The notes under the pieces are model-generated. The model was not told where the DNA came from. It made no database searches and worked only from the letters and a program-made list of their open reading frames with translations. A stretch of 49,366 bases of DNA from NCBI GenBank assembly GCA_014801235.1, contig JAAVEM010000016.1:1-49366 (forward strand). The letters run 5' to 3'. Each line of letters starts with the position of its first letter. Within the stretch, counting starts at the first letter, position 1. The position numbers and the translations under genes are program-made. The stretch comes from Bacteroides sp. (GTDB lineage Bacteria > Bacteroidota > Bacteroidia > Bacteroidales > Muribaculaceae). Positions 1 through 8,848 of this stretch are shown piece after piece.

Positions 1-311
1 AGCCGGGTAGAGTGAGCGAAAGCGAACTCTGCCCGGTATAGGTCGAAAATACCTCACGCTCTGCAAAGAGCGTCCCCTGAATCAAAGACGGATTGGCGGG
101 GATGTTTTAGGGGGCACTCTTTCAGAGTGCGATTTTCTGTGGGGTGCATGTTCCGGGCACGGCTCATTTCATTCGCCGTACCCGGTTATCCATATGGCAA
201 GCCTTTACAGGCTTGATTTGGATGGTGGCATTTGGGGATTTTTGAGAGGTTAAGGTCATTAGGGTCGTTAAGGGGTTTAATGGTGTGTTTGGTGACATGG
301 CACGCCATGTC
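1..311. repeat. Cluster of short hairpins, non-coding
   Basis: No gene is visible from 1 to 555. The first 311 bases carry six inverted repeats: 3-36 (CCGGG/CCCGG outer stem, AGAGT/ACTCT inner stem, GAAA tetraloop), 56-73 (ACGCTCT/AGAGCGT), 114-130 (GCACTCT/AGAGTGC), 153-185 (CCGGG-c-ACGGC pairing with GCCGT-a-CCCGG), 198-215 (CAAGCCT/AGGCTTG) and 294-311 (GACATGG/CCATGTC). The cluster runs off the left edge. The stems share a style but not a sequence. It could be the end of a dispersed non-coding repeat, a structured RNA or recombination debris. From 312 to 555 I see nothing definite. Confidence 0.55.
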
Positions 312-555
312 CGTACGGTTTTTGTCATGGAGTTGTTGAAGCCTATGACGGGGACGGGGTGATTAGAGAATTTGAGATTTAATGTCGAGAGGTGGATAAT
401 TAATTCAAAGACTGTTGGGTTTGTTCAATGAATTTCCTGAAATTTTGAATATCGTTATCGTTGGGAATGCCTGTGTCATAATGTTTCTGACACCATCATT
501 CATGTAGGCGGAAAGTTTGATACTTTAATTAATTTCGCCTCTATAAATATTTTTA

Positions 556-1335
556 TCAGCCTAAAAGAACGTCAAGCATCATCATCAACATGAATCCGAA
601 AGCAAAACCTATTGTCCCCATATTTGAATGCTTGCCTTCCTGTGTCTCAGGGATTAGTTCTTCGACGACAACATACATCATGGCTCCTGCGGCAAAAGAC
701 AACATATATGGTAAAACTGGAATTACTATTGAGGCAAGAATAATGGTCAATATTGCTCCTATCGGCTCAACGACTCCGCTAAGCGTCCCGATGAGAAAAG
801 ATTTCCATCGGGAATTTCCAACACTACGCAATGGCATCGAAACAATAGCTCCTTCAGGAAAGTTCTGTATTGCAATACCCACTGACAACGCAAGGGCGCC
901 AGCCATAGACATGTAGGAATTATGCTCCATCGCACCAGCCAATGCCACCCCGACAGCCATGCCTTCAGGGAGATTATGCAGCGTTATGGCAAATACAAGT
1001 TTAGCAGTTTTTGAAAGGTGTGATTTAGGTCCTTCACTCTCATTGCTGTCAATATGCTGATGCGGTATAATGTAGTCAAGCAACAGAAGAAACGATATGC
1101 CCAGCGAAAAGCCTATGATAGCCGGCACAATGCTCATTATTCCTTCTTTTCCCGTCATTTCGATGGAAGGAATAAGCAATGACCATACGGATGCCGCGAC
1201 CATCACTCCGGCGGCAAAACCGGTAAGTGCCTTTTGCAATAACGGCGCTATGCTGTTCCTAACCAGAAACACGCAAGCCGCCCCCAAAGCTGTGCCTAAA
1301 AAGGGCAATAGTATACCAATACACAAGCCATTCAT
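556..1335 (-). CDS. ZIP family metal transporter
   Basis: A 259-residue polytopic membrane protein of the ZIP (ZupT-like) family, which brings divalent metals such as zinc or iron into the cytoplasm. About eight hydrophobic segments are visible. The family's metal site is clear: HNLPEG near residues 120-125 in one helix and QNFPEG near 157-162 in the next, with a histidine-containing loop (PHQHID) near 91-96 that fits the variable cytoplasmic metal loop. The length is normal for the bacterial family. It stands alone on the minus strand, with hairpin-rich DNA downstream and gene remnants upstream. The exact metal cannot be read from the sequence. I chose the start at MNGLCIG because the first helix begins there. 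Confidence 0.9.
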   Translation of the reverse strand: MNGLCIGILLPFLGTALGAACVFLVRNSIAPLLQKALTGFAAGVMVAASVWSLLIPSIEMTGKEGIMSIVPAIIGFSLGISFLLLLDYIIPHQHIDSNESEGPKSHLSKTAKLVFAITLHNLPEGMAVGVALAGAMEHNSYMSMAGALALSVGIAIQNFPEGAIVSMPLRSVGNSRWKSFLIGTLSGVVEPIGAILTIILASIVIPVLPYMLSFAAGAMMYVVVEELIPETQEGKHSNMGTIGFAFGFMLMMMLDVLLG

Positions 1336-1461
1336 ATATTATATTTTTTTGCAAGACGCATCGTCTTATTGTGATTCAAATAGAACTATGACTTCTCAAT
1401 ATATATAACAATAGCCGATAGGAAATTTCTGCATATCGGCTAAATTATTTTCATCGCGCTA

Positions 1462-1612
1462 TCAGAGCTGAGTGAGCAACCAGTTCTGTTCACCAAGTTT
1501 TTCAATCAGTTCAATTGTATCTTCGCTCCAGTATTGGTCTTCTTCCTCATCCTTGAGATAAGCTTTCATTATGTCGTAGGTTGTTGGATCGTCGTGCAGC
1601 GTTGCGAGGCAT
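1462..1612 (-). pseudogene. Bacterioferritin-like protein, C-terminal remnant
   Basis: Read on the minus strand, this stretch encodes about 49 residues ending in TGA at 1462-1464. Visible pieces are HDDPTTYDIMKAYLKDEEE and then IELIEKLGEQNWLLTQL. This matches the last helix of bacterioferritins and related ferritin-like proteins (family pattern: D-x-EEH-x-x-W, then LIxKxGxQNYLxxQ). No start codon or upstream ferritin helices are present. Beyond about 1612 the sequence becomes an unrelated AraC-like fragment on the other strand. It is therefore a 5'-truncated remnant; the family assignment rests on the C-terminal pattern only. Confidence 0.55.
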
Positions 1613-1823
1613 TTACGATTTTGAATTTTCAGGGCATACGGTGGATCTTTTCTATAGATTTATAAAATTAGTCACTGAATATTTGTCACGGATTGTCAAG
1701 CAAATATCGGGTCAAACGGTGAAAAATCACATAGACAGGCTGCTTATCATGGAAGCCTCATTTCTGTTGAGAAGCACCGAAGAACCGATTGCCAATAAAC
1801 GCTTAATTTACACTGTATTATAA
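1612..1823 (+). pseudogene. AraC-family regulator, deleted remnant
   Basis: The forward frame ending with TAA at 1821-1823 contains VDLFYRFIKLVTE joined directly to YLSRIVKQISGQTVKNHIDR and then IMEASFLLRSTEEPIA. In Bacteroidetes AraC regulators the segment LxPxYLSxxVKxxSGxT followed by EAKxLLxxT is the first helix-turn-helix of the DNA-binding domain. About twenty residues usually lie between the RFxxLV-E helix and YLSxxVK, and here they are missing. The second helix-turn-helix is also absent, since the frame departs after STEEPIA. The piece begins where the ferritin remnant on the opposite strand ends, so a rearrangement has joined two broken genes. Confidence 0.6.
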
Positions 1824-1990
1824 TTCAATCAATCAAGATTGAATGAAATTTTTGTTATCGAGCGAGGATACATGCGTATATAGAAGTTTAAGACTATCAG
1901 ATGTCTCGGGTTGAAAGTGTGATGGTTCCGAGACATTGCATTTAGGGGCTTTATGCGGTAGAATATTATGAAATAGTCATAATTAAGTGG

Positions 1991-1998
1991 TATCTTTG
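1991..1998 (+). promoter_or_regulatory. -7 box TATCTTTG
   Basis: Exact match to the Bacteroidetes TAnnTTTG element, 24 bases before the peptidase start. No convincing TTG lies at the usual -33 distance. Confidence 0.55.
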
Positions 1999-2021
1999 CA
2001 GTAAATTATAGTTTTACAAAA

Positions 2022-3557
2022 ATGAAATCACTTGTTAAACCAATCCTATTTATCATAGCAGCTGTTTCTGCAAACGGACTATGCGCCCAAACAGCACAGT
2101 CTGACGAGATGGCTTACCGGATTAAAGACGAGGCGTTCAATCGCTCTCAAGTAGAAGAAATCGCATCTTTCATGACCGACGAACTCGGACCGCGTCTTGC
2201 GGCATCAAAGATGAAGCTCCGCGCGGAAAAACTTGTGCTTGCCAAACTTGATTCGCTTGGCTTGGAAAATCCTAAAGCTGAATTCGCCATTGAATTTGAT
2301 AAAGGCGGATGGGACAACGAGCGCAATTATGTGGCAATGACCGCACCTTATTATTGCAGTTTCGCCGCTAATCCAAAGGCATGGTCAGGGAGCACAAAAG
2401 GTCTCGTAAAAGGCAAATGCGTGATTCTCGAAATCAATGACACAGCCGACATCAAAAAATATGAGGGAAAGCTCAAAAATAAAATCGTGCTGATGCCGGA
2501 AAGACAGAAATATGAACTTTCATTCCGCCCGATGGCAAGCCGTTACACTGATGAACAGTTGCAGAAAATGGCTGAAGACACACGCCCTTACGCTCCATGG
2601 GGCGGTTCACGCGGCTCCCGCGCGGCTGACAATAAAATCAAGGCGGCAACCGACTCGCTATTGAAAATGGAACAACCGCTCGCCATCATTTCAGGCGACG
2701 GCACTTTCAACATTCCGGGTTCGAGAGGTGTCAACTATAAGGCAGGAGATCCCGAGCCTATCACCGAAATCGTGCTTCCTATCGAGGATCACGGCAGAAT
2801 GATACGCCTGCTCAAAGCCGGAGAGGATGTCGAGATGGAATTAGACATCAGAAACACCTTTACCGACAATCAAAAAATCAATAACATAATCGTTGACATT
2901 CCCGGCACCGATCCTAAGCTCAAAAACGAAGTGGTATTGATCGGGGCGCATCTTGATTCATGGCATGGGGGCACAGGCGGCGCCGACAACGCTTCGGGCT
3001 GCATCACCATGATGGAGGCGATGAGAGTACTAAAGTCGCTCGACATCAAACCGCGACGCACAATAAGACTCGCACTGTGGGGCGGAGAAGAACAGGGACT
3101 CTATGGCTCTCGCGGCTATGCCAAAAACCGCCTCTATGACAGCGAAGCCAAGAAGAAGCAGAAAGACTATGACAATTTCGCTCTCTACCTTAACATGGAC
3201 TTCGGTTCAGGACGATTCAAAGGAGTTTACATGGAGGAGAATGACATGGCTTATCCCTTCTTCGACGCATGGAAAAAACCGATTGCTTCTCTTGGATTCA
3301 ACACTTTGTCGCCACGCAAGGTGGGAAGCACCGACCATGTGAGCTTCTCGCGCCTTGGGCTGCCAGCCTATCAGTTCATTCAGGATCCTCTTGACTATTT
3401 CCGCGCTTATCACACAACAATGGACACTTATGAACGCCTGTCGCTCGATGATTTGAAAGTGAACTCGGCAATAGTGGCTTGGCTCGCTTATTGTGCCGCA
3501 ATGGATGACAACCGTATTCCCGTAAAGCCGGGCTATCCCGAGGCTGCCGCCAAATAA
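2022..3557 (+). CDS. Secreted M28 family zinc peptidase with PA-like insert
   Basis: A 511-residue exported aminopeptidase-type protein. Residues 1-22 are a signal peptide ending ...GLCAQ. A PA-like domain fills roughly residues 120-260. The M28 catalytic domain follows, with the dizinc ligands in family order: AHLDS near 308, GGADNASG near 319, WGGEEQG near 353 (the EE pair holding the general base and a ligand), NMDFG near 392 and the late histidine in AYHTTMDT near 465. The family removes N-terminal residues from peptides, and in Bacteroidales such proteins act in the periplasm or at the surface. It has its own -7 box and is followed by a hairpin, so it is probably monocistronic. Substrate preference cannot be read from the sequence. 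Confidence 0.9.
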   Translation: MKSLVKPILFIIAAVSANGLCAQTAQSDEMAYRIKDEAFNRSQVEEIASFMTDELGPRLAASKMKLRAEKLVLAKLDSLGLENPKAEFAIEFDKGGWDNERNYVAMTAPYYCSFAANPKAWSGSTKGLVKGKCVILEINDTADIKKYEGKLKNKIVLMPERQKYELSFRPMASRYTDEQLQKMAEDTRPYAPWGGSRGSRAADNKIKAATDSLLKMEQPLAIISGDGTFNIPGSRGVNYKAGDPEPITEIVLPIEDHGRMIRLLKAGEDVEMELDIRNTFTDNQKINNIIVDIPGTDPKLKNEVVLIGAHLDSWHGGTGGADNASGCITMMEAMRVLKSLDIKPRRTIRLALWGGEEQGLYGSRGYAKNRLYDSEAKKKQKDYDNFALYLNMDFGSGRFKGVYMEENDMAYPFFDAWKKPIASLGFNTLSPRKVGSTDHVSFSRLGLPAYQFIQDPLDYFRAYHTTMDTYERLSLDDLKVNSAIVAWLAYCAAMDDNRIPVKPGYPEAAAK

Positions 3558-3558
3558 T

Positions 3559-3580
3559 CAAGGGGGCTCCATCCCCCTTG
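3559..3580 (+). terminator. Hairpin after the M28 peptidase
   Basis: Stem CAAGGGGG / CCCCCTTG with a six-base loop, two bases after the peptidase stop. The following bases are only moderately T-rich, and the -33 element of the next operon sits immediately after it. Confidence 0.55.
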
Positions 3581-3582
3581 CT

Positions 3583-3613
3583 TTGCAATTTCTGAATAAT
3601 ATTTGTATCTTTG
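3583..3613 (+). promoter_or_regulatory. Promoter of the membrane protein-dxs-trkAH operon
   Basis: TTG at 3583-3585, a 20-base spacer, then TATCTTTG at 3606-3613. This is a full match to the Bacteroidetes primary sigma consensus, about 20 bases before the first gene. Confidence 0.75.
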
Positions 3614-3632
3614 CATATATTAAACAGAACTT

Positions 3633-3821
3633 ATGACAGGGTATACAATATTTCGCCTTTCATGTCTCACCGCCCTATGGCTGATTCTCTGCTATCTGAT
3701 GATTGCCGGTCGCGGCGTGACAGCCTGGACGCTGTTTGTAATAGTTGTTTCAGGAGGCGTGGTATTTATACCGCTGTATAAAAAATACATCCGTGACGGC
3801 AATGGAAAACGAAGAAAATAA
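3633..3821 (+). CDS. Small two-helix membrane protein
   Basis: A 62-residue protein with two hydrophobic segments (about residues 8-25 and 30-48) and a strongly basic tail ending GNGKRRK. I do not recognise a named family. It is the first gene after a good promoter, and its last 20 bases overlap the start of dxs in another frame. This suggests translational coupling and that it is a real gene. A role in membrane or isoprenoid functions would be a guess from position alone. Confidence 0.65.
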   Translation: MTGYTIFRLSCLTALWLILCYLMIAGRGVTAWTLFVIVVSGGVVFIPLYKKYIRDGNGKRRK

Positions 3822-5730
3822 ACATAGCGTTCCATATCCTCTCCTCAGCAAAATAGATTCACCATCCGATTTGCGGAAACTGAAGGTAGAACAGCTGCCG
3901 GAGGTGTGCGCCGAGATACGCGAATTTCTGATAGCCTCGCTGTCAAATAATCCCGGACACTTCGCGTCAAGCATGGGAGCGGTCGAACTGACCGTGGCGT
4001 TGCACTATGTATTCAATACCCCTTATGACCGTATAGTGTGGGACGTGGGGCATCAAGCCTACGGGCATAAACTTCTGACAGGACGACGCGACCGCTTCCA
4101 CACCAACCGAAAGTACGGAGGCTTAAGCGGCTTCCCAAATCCGGATGAAAGCGAATATGACACCTTTATTGCCGGACACGCGTCAAACTCCATTTCAGCG
4201 GCATTGGGAATGTCGGTAGCTTCAAGCCTCAACAACGAGACTCCCCGACGCAATGTAGTCGCCGTGATAGGCGACGCGTCAATTAGCGGAGGTCTCGCAT
4301 TTGAAGGGCTCAACAACGCCAACACCACCCCAAACAATCTGCTCATTATCCTCAATGACAACGATATGTCGATTGACCATAATGTGGGGGCGCTCAATTC
4401 ATATCTCACCAATCTAAACACCACCAAGGGCTACAACAAGTTCAGACTCAATATATATAAAATACTTAGGAAGCTCCATCTCGTCACAGAACGGCAACGC
4501 GGATTTATCCTTAGATTCAACAACAGCCTGAAATCGTTGCTGGGAAGGCATCAGAATATCTTTGAGGGATTGAACATAAGATATTTCGGTCCATTTGACG
4601 GTCACGATATTGAAAAAATCGTTCGCGTTCTAAATGATATCAAGGACATGAACGGTCCGCGCCTGCTTCACCTACGCACCATAAAGGGAAAAGGGTTTGG
4701 TCCCGCTGAGAATGACCCGGCGCAGTGGCATGCTCCCGGCAAGTTTGACCCGGAGACCGGGGAGAAGAAAAAGGAACCAAGCAACGGATGCGCCAAGTAT
4801 CAGGACGTTTTCGGCGAAACCATCCTTGAACTCGCGCGCAATAATGACCGCATTATAGGCATAACGGCGGCAATGCCTTCAGGAACCTCAATGAGCATAC
4901 TCCAGGCTGCAATGCCCGAGCGAGTCTTTGACGTAGGCATTTCAGAAGGACACGCCATCACTTTTGCAGGAGGCTTGGCTAAGGACGGCTTCCTCCCCTA
5001 TTGCGCCATATATTCTTCATTTCTCCAACGCGGATATGACCAAATCATCAATGATGTGGCGATAATGAATCTTCCTGTCACGCTATGTATCGACCGTGCC
5101 GGAATAGTGGGCGAAGACGGCGTGACGCATCACGGTGTATTTGACCTCTCCTATCTGCGCATCATTCCCAACATGATCATAGCGGCTCCGAAAGACGAGG
5201 AGACATTGCGCGACTTGCTCTACACTTCACAGGCGGAACCACACGGTCCGTTTGCCATCAGATATCCGCGCGGAAAGGGCAACAACCAGAACTGGCGCAC
5301 ACCCATGAAGAAAATCGCAATCGGAAAGGGCAGAAAGATGCAGGACGGCAACGATGTTGTGGTGCTTTCACTGGGCACCATAGGAAATATAGTCGAGAAA
5401 GCGTTACGCCGAGCCGTCGACGAAAATATCAGCGCAGCATGGTATGACATGGTGTTCCTCAAACCGCTGGATTGCGAATTGCTCAGGGAAGCCGCCGAGA
5501 AAGGAGCGCCGATCATTACCGTAGAAGACGGGGTGAAGGATGGCGGATTTGGCTCGGCTGTTACTGAATGGCTCAACGACAACGGATATACCAACCGGAT
5601 AGTCAGAATGGGCGTTCCCGACAAATTTGTGGCGCATGGAAGGGTTCCCGAACTCATGAGCGAATGTTTCATGGATGAAGAGGCGATTTATCAAACTATT
5701 TTAGCAACAACTCAAAACAGGGAAAAATGA
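3802..5730 (+). CDS. dxs: 1-deoxy-D-xylulose-5-phosphate synthase
   Basis: A 642-residue thiamine-diphosphate enzyme that condenses pyruvate with glyceraldehyde 3-phosphate to give DXP, the first step of the MEP isoprenoid pathway and a precursor for thiamine and pyridoxal. Visible marks are [12 protein letters not shown] near residue 80, the ThDP/magnesium motif GDASISGG near 156 with NDNDMSID near 187, and the catalytic glutamate in VGISEGHA near 380. A transketolase C-terminal domain follows. The frame could open further upstream, but the ATG at 3802 gives the normal N-terminus and overlaps the preceding small gene by 20 bases. The stop codon shares ATGA with the trkA start. Confidence 0.95.
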   Translation: MENEENKHSVPYPLLSKIDSPSDLRKLKVEQLPEVCAEIREFLIASLSNNPGHFASSMGAVELTVALHYVFNTPYDRIVWDVGHQAYGHKLLTGRRDRFHTNRKYGGLSGFPNPDESEYDTFIAGHASNSISAALGMSVASSLNNETPRRNVVAVIGDASISGGLAFEGLNNANTTPNNLLIILNDNDMSIDHNVGALNSYLTNLNTTKGYNKFRLNIYKILRKLHLVTERQRGFILRFNNSLKSLLGRHQNIFEGLNIRYFGPFDGHDIEKIVRVLNDIKDMNGPRLLHLRTIKGKGFGPAENDPAQWHAPGKFDPETGEKKKEPSNGCAKYQDVFGETILELARNNDRIIGITAAMPSGTSMSILQAAMPERVFDVGISEGHAITFAGGLAKDGFLPYCAIYSSFLQRGYDQIINDVAIMNLPVTLCIDRAGIVGEDGVTHHGVFDLSYLRIIPNMIIAAPKDEETLRDLLYTSQAEPHGPFAIRYPRGKGNNQNWRTPMKKIAIGKGRKMQDGNDVVVLSLGTIGNIVEKALRRAVDENISAAWYDMVFLKPLDCELLREAAEKGAPIITVEDGVKDGGFGSAVTEWLNDNGYTNRIVRMGVPDKFVAHGRVPELMSECFMDEEAIYQTILATTQNREK

Positions 5731-7061
5731 GAATAGTAATCGCCGGAGCCGGAGAAGTGGGCACGCATCTTGCCAAGCTCCTATCTCGAGAAGAGCAGGA
5801 CATCATTGTCATTGATCCCGACAACTATCGCCTTGCCAATCTTGACGCCAACTACAACCTGATGACGCTGAAAGGCAACCCGATTTCATTTAAGGACCTT
5901 CGTCAAGCAGGCGTAGAAAAATGTGACCTTTTCATTGCCGTAACACCCGAGGAGACTCAAAATATACTTGCGTGCTCAATAGCAAGCAGCATAGGGGCGC
6001 AACGGACCGTGGCGCGCATCGACAACTATGAGTTCATGTCGGACGAGCATCAGGAATACTTCACCCGCATGGGGGTCAACGCTCTGATTTATCCCGAGCT
6101 GCTCGCCGCGCAGGAAATATACACGGCGCTACACCGCACATGGGTACGCCAATGGTTTGAACTGCATGACGGCGAGATAGTGATTCTCGGCGTGAAGCTC
6201 CGAAACAACGCTCAAATCATCGGAATGCAGCTTAAAGAGTTTGCCCAAATAAAGCACAACTTCCACGTGGCGGCAATCAAACGACGCCATGAAACCATCA
6301 TTCCGCGAGGCGACGACGTGATAAAAGAGAGCGACATCCTCTATTTCGCCACACGGAAAGATCATGTCGACGAGCTGATTGAACTTTGCGGCAAAAAGAC
6401 ACGCAAAATCAAGAAAATCATCATTATGGGCGGAAGCCGCATCGCAGTCCGTTTAGCAGCTCTCGCCGGTAATGAATATGACATAAAAATCATTGACAAC
6501 GATATTGACGCTTGCCGCTTGCTGCCCGAAGGATGCCCTTATTGCGACATAATTCATGGTGACGCGCGCGACATCGACGTTTTGCGCGAAGAGGGTATAA
6601 ACGATACCGACGCATTCATCGCTTTAAGCAGCAGCAGCGAAACAAATATCCTTGCCTGTCTCACGGCGAAAGAGTTTGGCGTGGCAAAAAGCATTGCCGA
6701 AGTCGAGGATGTACAGTTCATTTCAGAAGCTGAGGGACTGAACATCGGAACGATCATCAATAAAAAACTGCTTGCTTCAAGCAAGATTTTCCAACTGCTG
6801 CTCGACACCGACTCCAATACATCAAAGTGTCTTGCGCTTGCCGATGCCGAAGTGGCGGAAATCGAAGCGAAACCCGGAAGTAAAATCACCCGCGCGGCGG
6901 TAAGAAACCTGTCACTGCCGCGAGGAATGACAATCGCCGCGCTCATCCGCGACGGCAAGGGTATGCTCGTGGGAGGTAACACTGTGGTGCAACCTGGCGA
7001 CCATGTGGTGGTGTTCTGCCTATCGGGCTCGATACACAAAGTGGAAAAACTTTTCAATTAA
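5727..7061 (+). CDS. trkA: Trk potassium uptake regulatory protein TrkA
   Basis: A 444-residue cytoplasmic protein that gates the TrkH potassium channel by binding NAD(H) or nucleotides. It has two tandem RCK halves. The first Rossmann fold opens with GAGEVG at residues 7-12, and the second has [11 protein letters not shown] near 232. Each is followed by an RCK_C domain, and the second ends in [12 protein letters not shown]. The length is close to the usual 450-460. Its start overlaps the dxs stop by four bases (ATGA) and trkH begins two bases after its stop, so it is co-transcribed with both. Confidence 0.95.
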   Translation: MRIVIAGAGEVGTHLAKLLSREEQDIIVIDPDNYRLANLDANYNLMTLKGNPISFKDLRQAGVEKCDLFIAVTPEETQNILACSIASSIGAQRTVARIDNYEFMSDEHQEYFTRMGVNALIYPELLAAQEIYTALHRTWVRQWFELHDGEIVILGVKLRNNAQIIGMQLKEFAQIKHNFHVAAIKRRHETIIPRGDDVIKESDILYFATRKDHVDELIELCGKKTRKIKKIIIMGGSRIAVRLAALAGNEYDIKIIDNDIDACRLLPEGCPYCDIIHGDARDIDVLREEGINDTDAFIALSSSSETNILACLTAKEFGVAKSIAEVEDVQFISEAEGLNIGTIINKKLLASSKIFQLLLDTDSNTSKCLALADAEVAEIEAKPGSKITRAAVRNLSLPRGMTIAALIRDGKGMLVGGNTVVQPGDHVVVFCLSGSIHKVEKLFN

Positions 7062-7063
7062 AC

Positions 7064-8539
7064 ATGTCATCATTTTCCAATACACAGCGTGTTAATTTCC
7101 CGATGCTTTTAAAGGTACTGGGATGGCTTCTGATTATTGAATCAATGTTCATGGCAGTGCCTTTGCTCACGTGCGCCATATACCGCGAACATGATTTCTG
7201 GGCATTCCTGATAGCGCTTGCCGTGACCCTCTGCTCGGGCATGCTGATGACATTCTGCATTCGCCCCACCCACTCGGGAATGGCAAAGCGCGAGGGATTT
7301 CTGCTCACTGCTTTAGTGTGGGTGGTATTCTCCTTTTTCGGGCTCATTCCGTTCTTGCTTTGCGACATGCCGCTGAGATTCACCGACGCTTTTTTTGAGA
7401 CGATGTCGGGATTCACCACCACCGGAGCGAGCATATATACCGACATCGATTCGCTGTCGCACGGCATAAACATGTGGCGCTGTCTCACTCAATGGCTCGG
7501 CGGCATGGGAATCATTCTCTTTACTTTGGCTGTGTTGCCGATGCTCAATCATTCGGGAGGAATGCAGATGTTCAACGCCGAAGTGACCGGTATCACTCAT
7601 GAAAAGTTGCGCCCACGAATAAGCCAGACCGCGAAAAGCCTGTGGATGATTTATTTTGTGCTGACAGCCTTGGTGTGCGGACTTCTATGGATTGGACCGA
7701 TGAATCTTTTCGACAGTCTTTGCCATGCATTTTCAACCATGTCGACAGGCGGATTTTCGACACGCACCGCAAGTATAGGCGCCTGGGAAAGCAATTATGT
7801 GAAAATCATACTCACTATTTTCATGTTTTTGGGAGGCGTAAACTTCGCGCTCATATATAAAGCGACCCATAGCAACTGGAAAAGCCTGCTCCATAATGAC
7901 ACTTTCATGGCATACATTAAGCTCATCATTGTCGCCTATCTGGCTGTTCTCTTAGTGATATGCCACACCGGAAGCGCTTTCAGTTTCTCACGATTCATCA
8001 TTGACCCGCTATTTCAAATCGTCACGACAATAACATCTACGGGACTCACTGTTGCCGACTTCGAGACTCTCGGGTCATTTGTGATATCCGTTTTGCTCAT
8101 ACTCATGTTTTTCGGAGCCTGCGCAGGGTCAACCAGCGGCGGCGCCAAGATAGACCGTCTGCTGTTTCTCCTGAAAAACACCAACAATGAGCTCTACCGA
8201 TCCCTTCACCCCAATGCAATACGTTCGGTGAGAATCAACGGGAATGTGGTTTCGCCGGATATAGTTGAAAAGGTTATCGCATTCCTGTGTATATATGTGA
8301 TGGTGATTACTGTAGGAGGTATCGCATTGTCGGCTTGCGGCATGACGTTGGTTGATGCGTTTTTCAATTCATTTTCTTGCGTTTCCAACACAGGGCTCGT
8401 TTCCGACACCGGCAACACGGGGGGGCTGCAGGTCATCCCCGACATTTGCAAGTGGATTTTATCGATGCTCATGCTCACCGGCAGATTGGAACTATTTACC
8501 GTTCTGATTCTGTTCACTCGCGCTTTCTGGGACAAATAA
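7064..8539 (+). CDS. trkH: Trk potassium uptake channel subunit TrkH
   Basis: A 491-residue integral membrane protein forming the potassium path of the Trk system. It has the four repeated pore loops of the TrkH/HKT superfamily, recognisable by selectivity-filter segments: FTTTGAS near residue 117, MSTGGFST near 226, TSTGLTVAD near 328 and SNTGLVSD near 446. There are about ten to twelve hydrophobic helices. Pairing with trkA two bases upstream confirms the role. The C-terminus (GRLELFTVLILF) is the family's normal end, so the gene is complete although the foreign island begins soon after it. Confidence 0.95.
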   Translation: MSSFSNTQRVNFPMLLKVLGWLLIIESMFMAVPLLTCAIYREHDFWAFLIALAVTLCSGMLMTFCIRPTHSGMAKREGFLLTALVWVVFSFFGLIPFLLCDMPLRFTDAFFETMSGFTTTGASIYTDIDSLSHGINMWRCLTQWLGGMGIILFTLAVLPMLNHSGGMQMFNAEVTGITHEKLRPRISQTAKSLWMIYFVLTALVCGLLWIGPMNLFDSLCHAFSTMSTGGFSTRTASIGAWESNYVKIILTIFMFLGGVNFALIYKATHSNWKSLLHNDTFMAYIKLIIVAYLAVLLVICHTGSAFSFSRFIIDPLFQIVTTITSTGLTVADFETLGSFVISVLLILMFFGACAGSTSGGAKIDRLLFLLKNTNNELYRSLHPNAIRSVRINGNVVSPDIVEKVIAFLCIYVMVITVGGIALSACGMTLVDAFFNSFSCVSNTGLVSDTGNTGGLQVIPDICKWILSMLMLTGRLELFTVLILFTRAFWDK

Positions 8540-8848
8540 AAGTAACTGTAGGTCCATCAGGCATTAAAATTGGTCTAGCAAGGACTAATGCAGATTGCCA
8601 GAAAGAGATAGCCGAACTTCACATTTCATGTCCTGTATTAATTGACATCTGCTCGCTGCCCAAGTACCCGATACTATTTATATGGGAAGATATATGGGTA
8701 TTGGCACAATGTGCAAACATTTAGCTGATTAGCTCAATTGGTTCGATCCCAATACATCCTACAATTTTACTTCTTAATGATTAAATAGTTCATTAGGAAA
8801 TTCCATTTATAATAACTATCTTTAATGTCAAATTAAATTTGAATAATT
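8540..8848. other. Intergenic stretch leading into the island
   Basis: 309 bases between trkH and the TAG-containing gene. No supported gene lies here. The reading frame that stays open across the end of trkH to 8724 has no family resemblance that I can see. The stretch holds the tRNA fragment described separately and becomes AT-rich after about 8760. TAAATTTG at 8834-8841 looks like a -7 box but is only seven bases from the next ATG and has no -33 partner. Confidence 0.5.
8724..8765 (+). other. tRNA fragment (D-arm start fused to T-arm and 3' end)
   Basis: The bases TTAGCTCAATTGG resemble a tRNA D-arm start. They run directly into a perfect T-arm: stem ATTGG/CCAAT around the canonical loop TTCGATC. 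An acceptor-like ACATCCT tail follows. The anticodon arm and variable loop are missing, and the 5' side cannot pair with the 3' acceptor strand, so this is not a working tRNA. tRNA 3' ends are common integration sites, and this one lies just before the foreign genes. Confidence 0.55.

Noticed and set aside
1-311. CRISPR array.
   Set aside because: The hairpins have different sequences and irregular spacing; there is no repeated unit and no cas gene.
8700-8716. Sigma54-like TTGGCAC followed by TGC.
   Set aside because: The GG-to-GC spacing is two bases too short, and no gene starts at the right distance.
8377-8724. Open frame running across the end of trkH.
   Set aside because: It overlaps trkH in another frame, lacks family features and is explained as a shadow plus a short non-coding stretch.
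8724-8765. Intact tRNA gene, possibly a suppressor.
   Set aside because: There is no anticodon arm, and the acceptor strands cannot pair.
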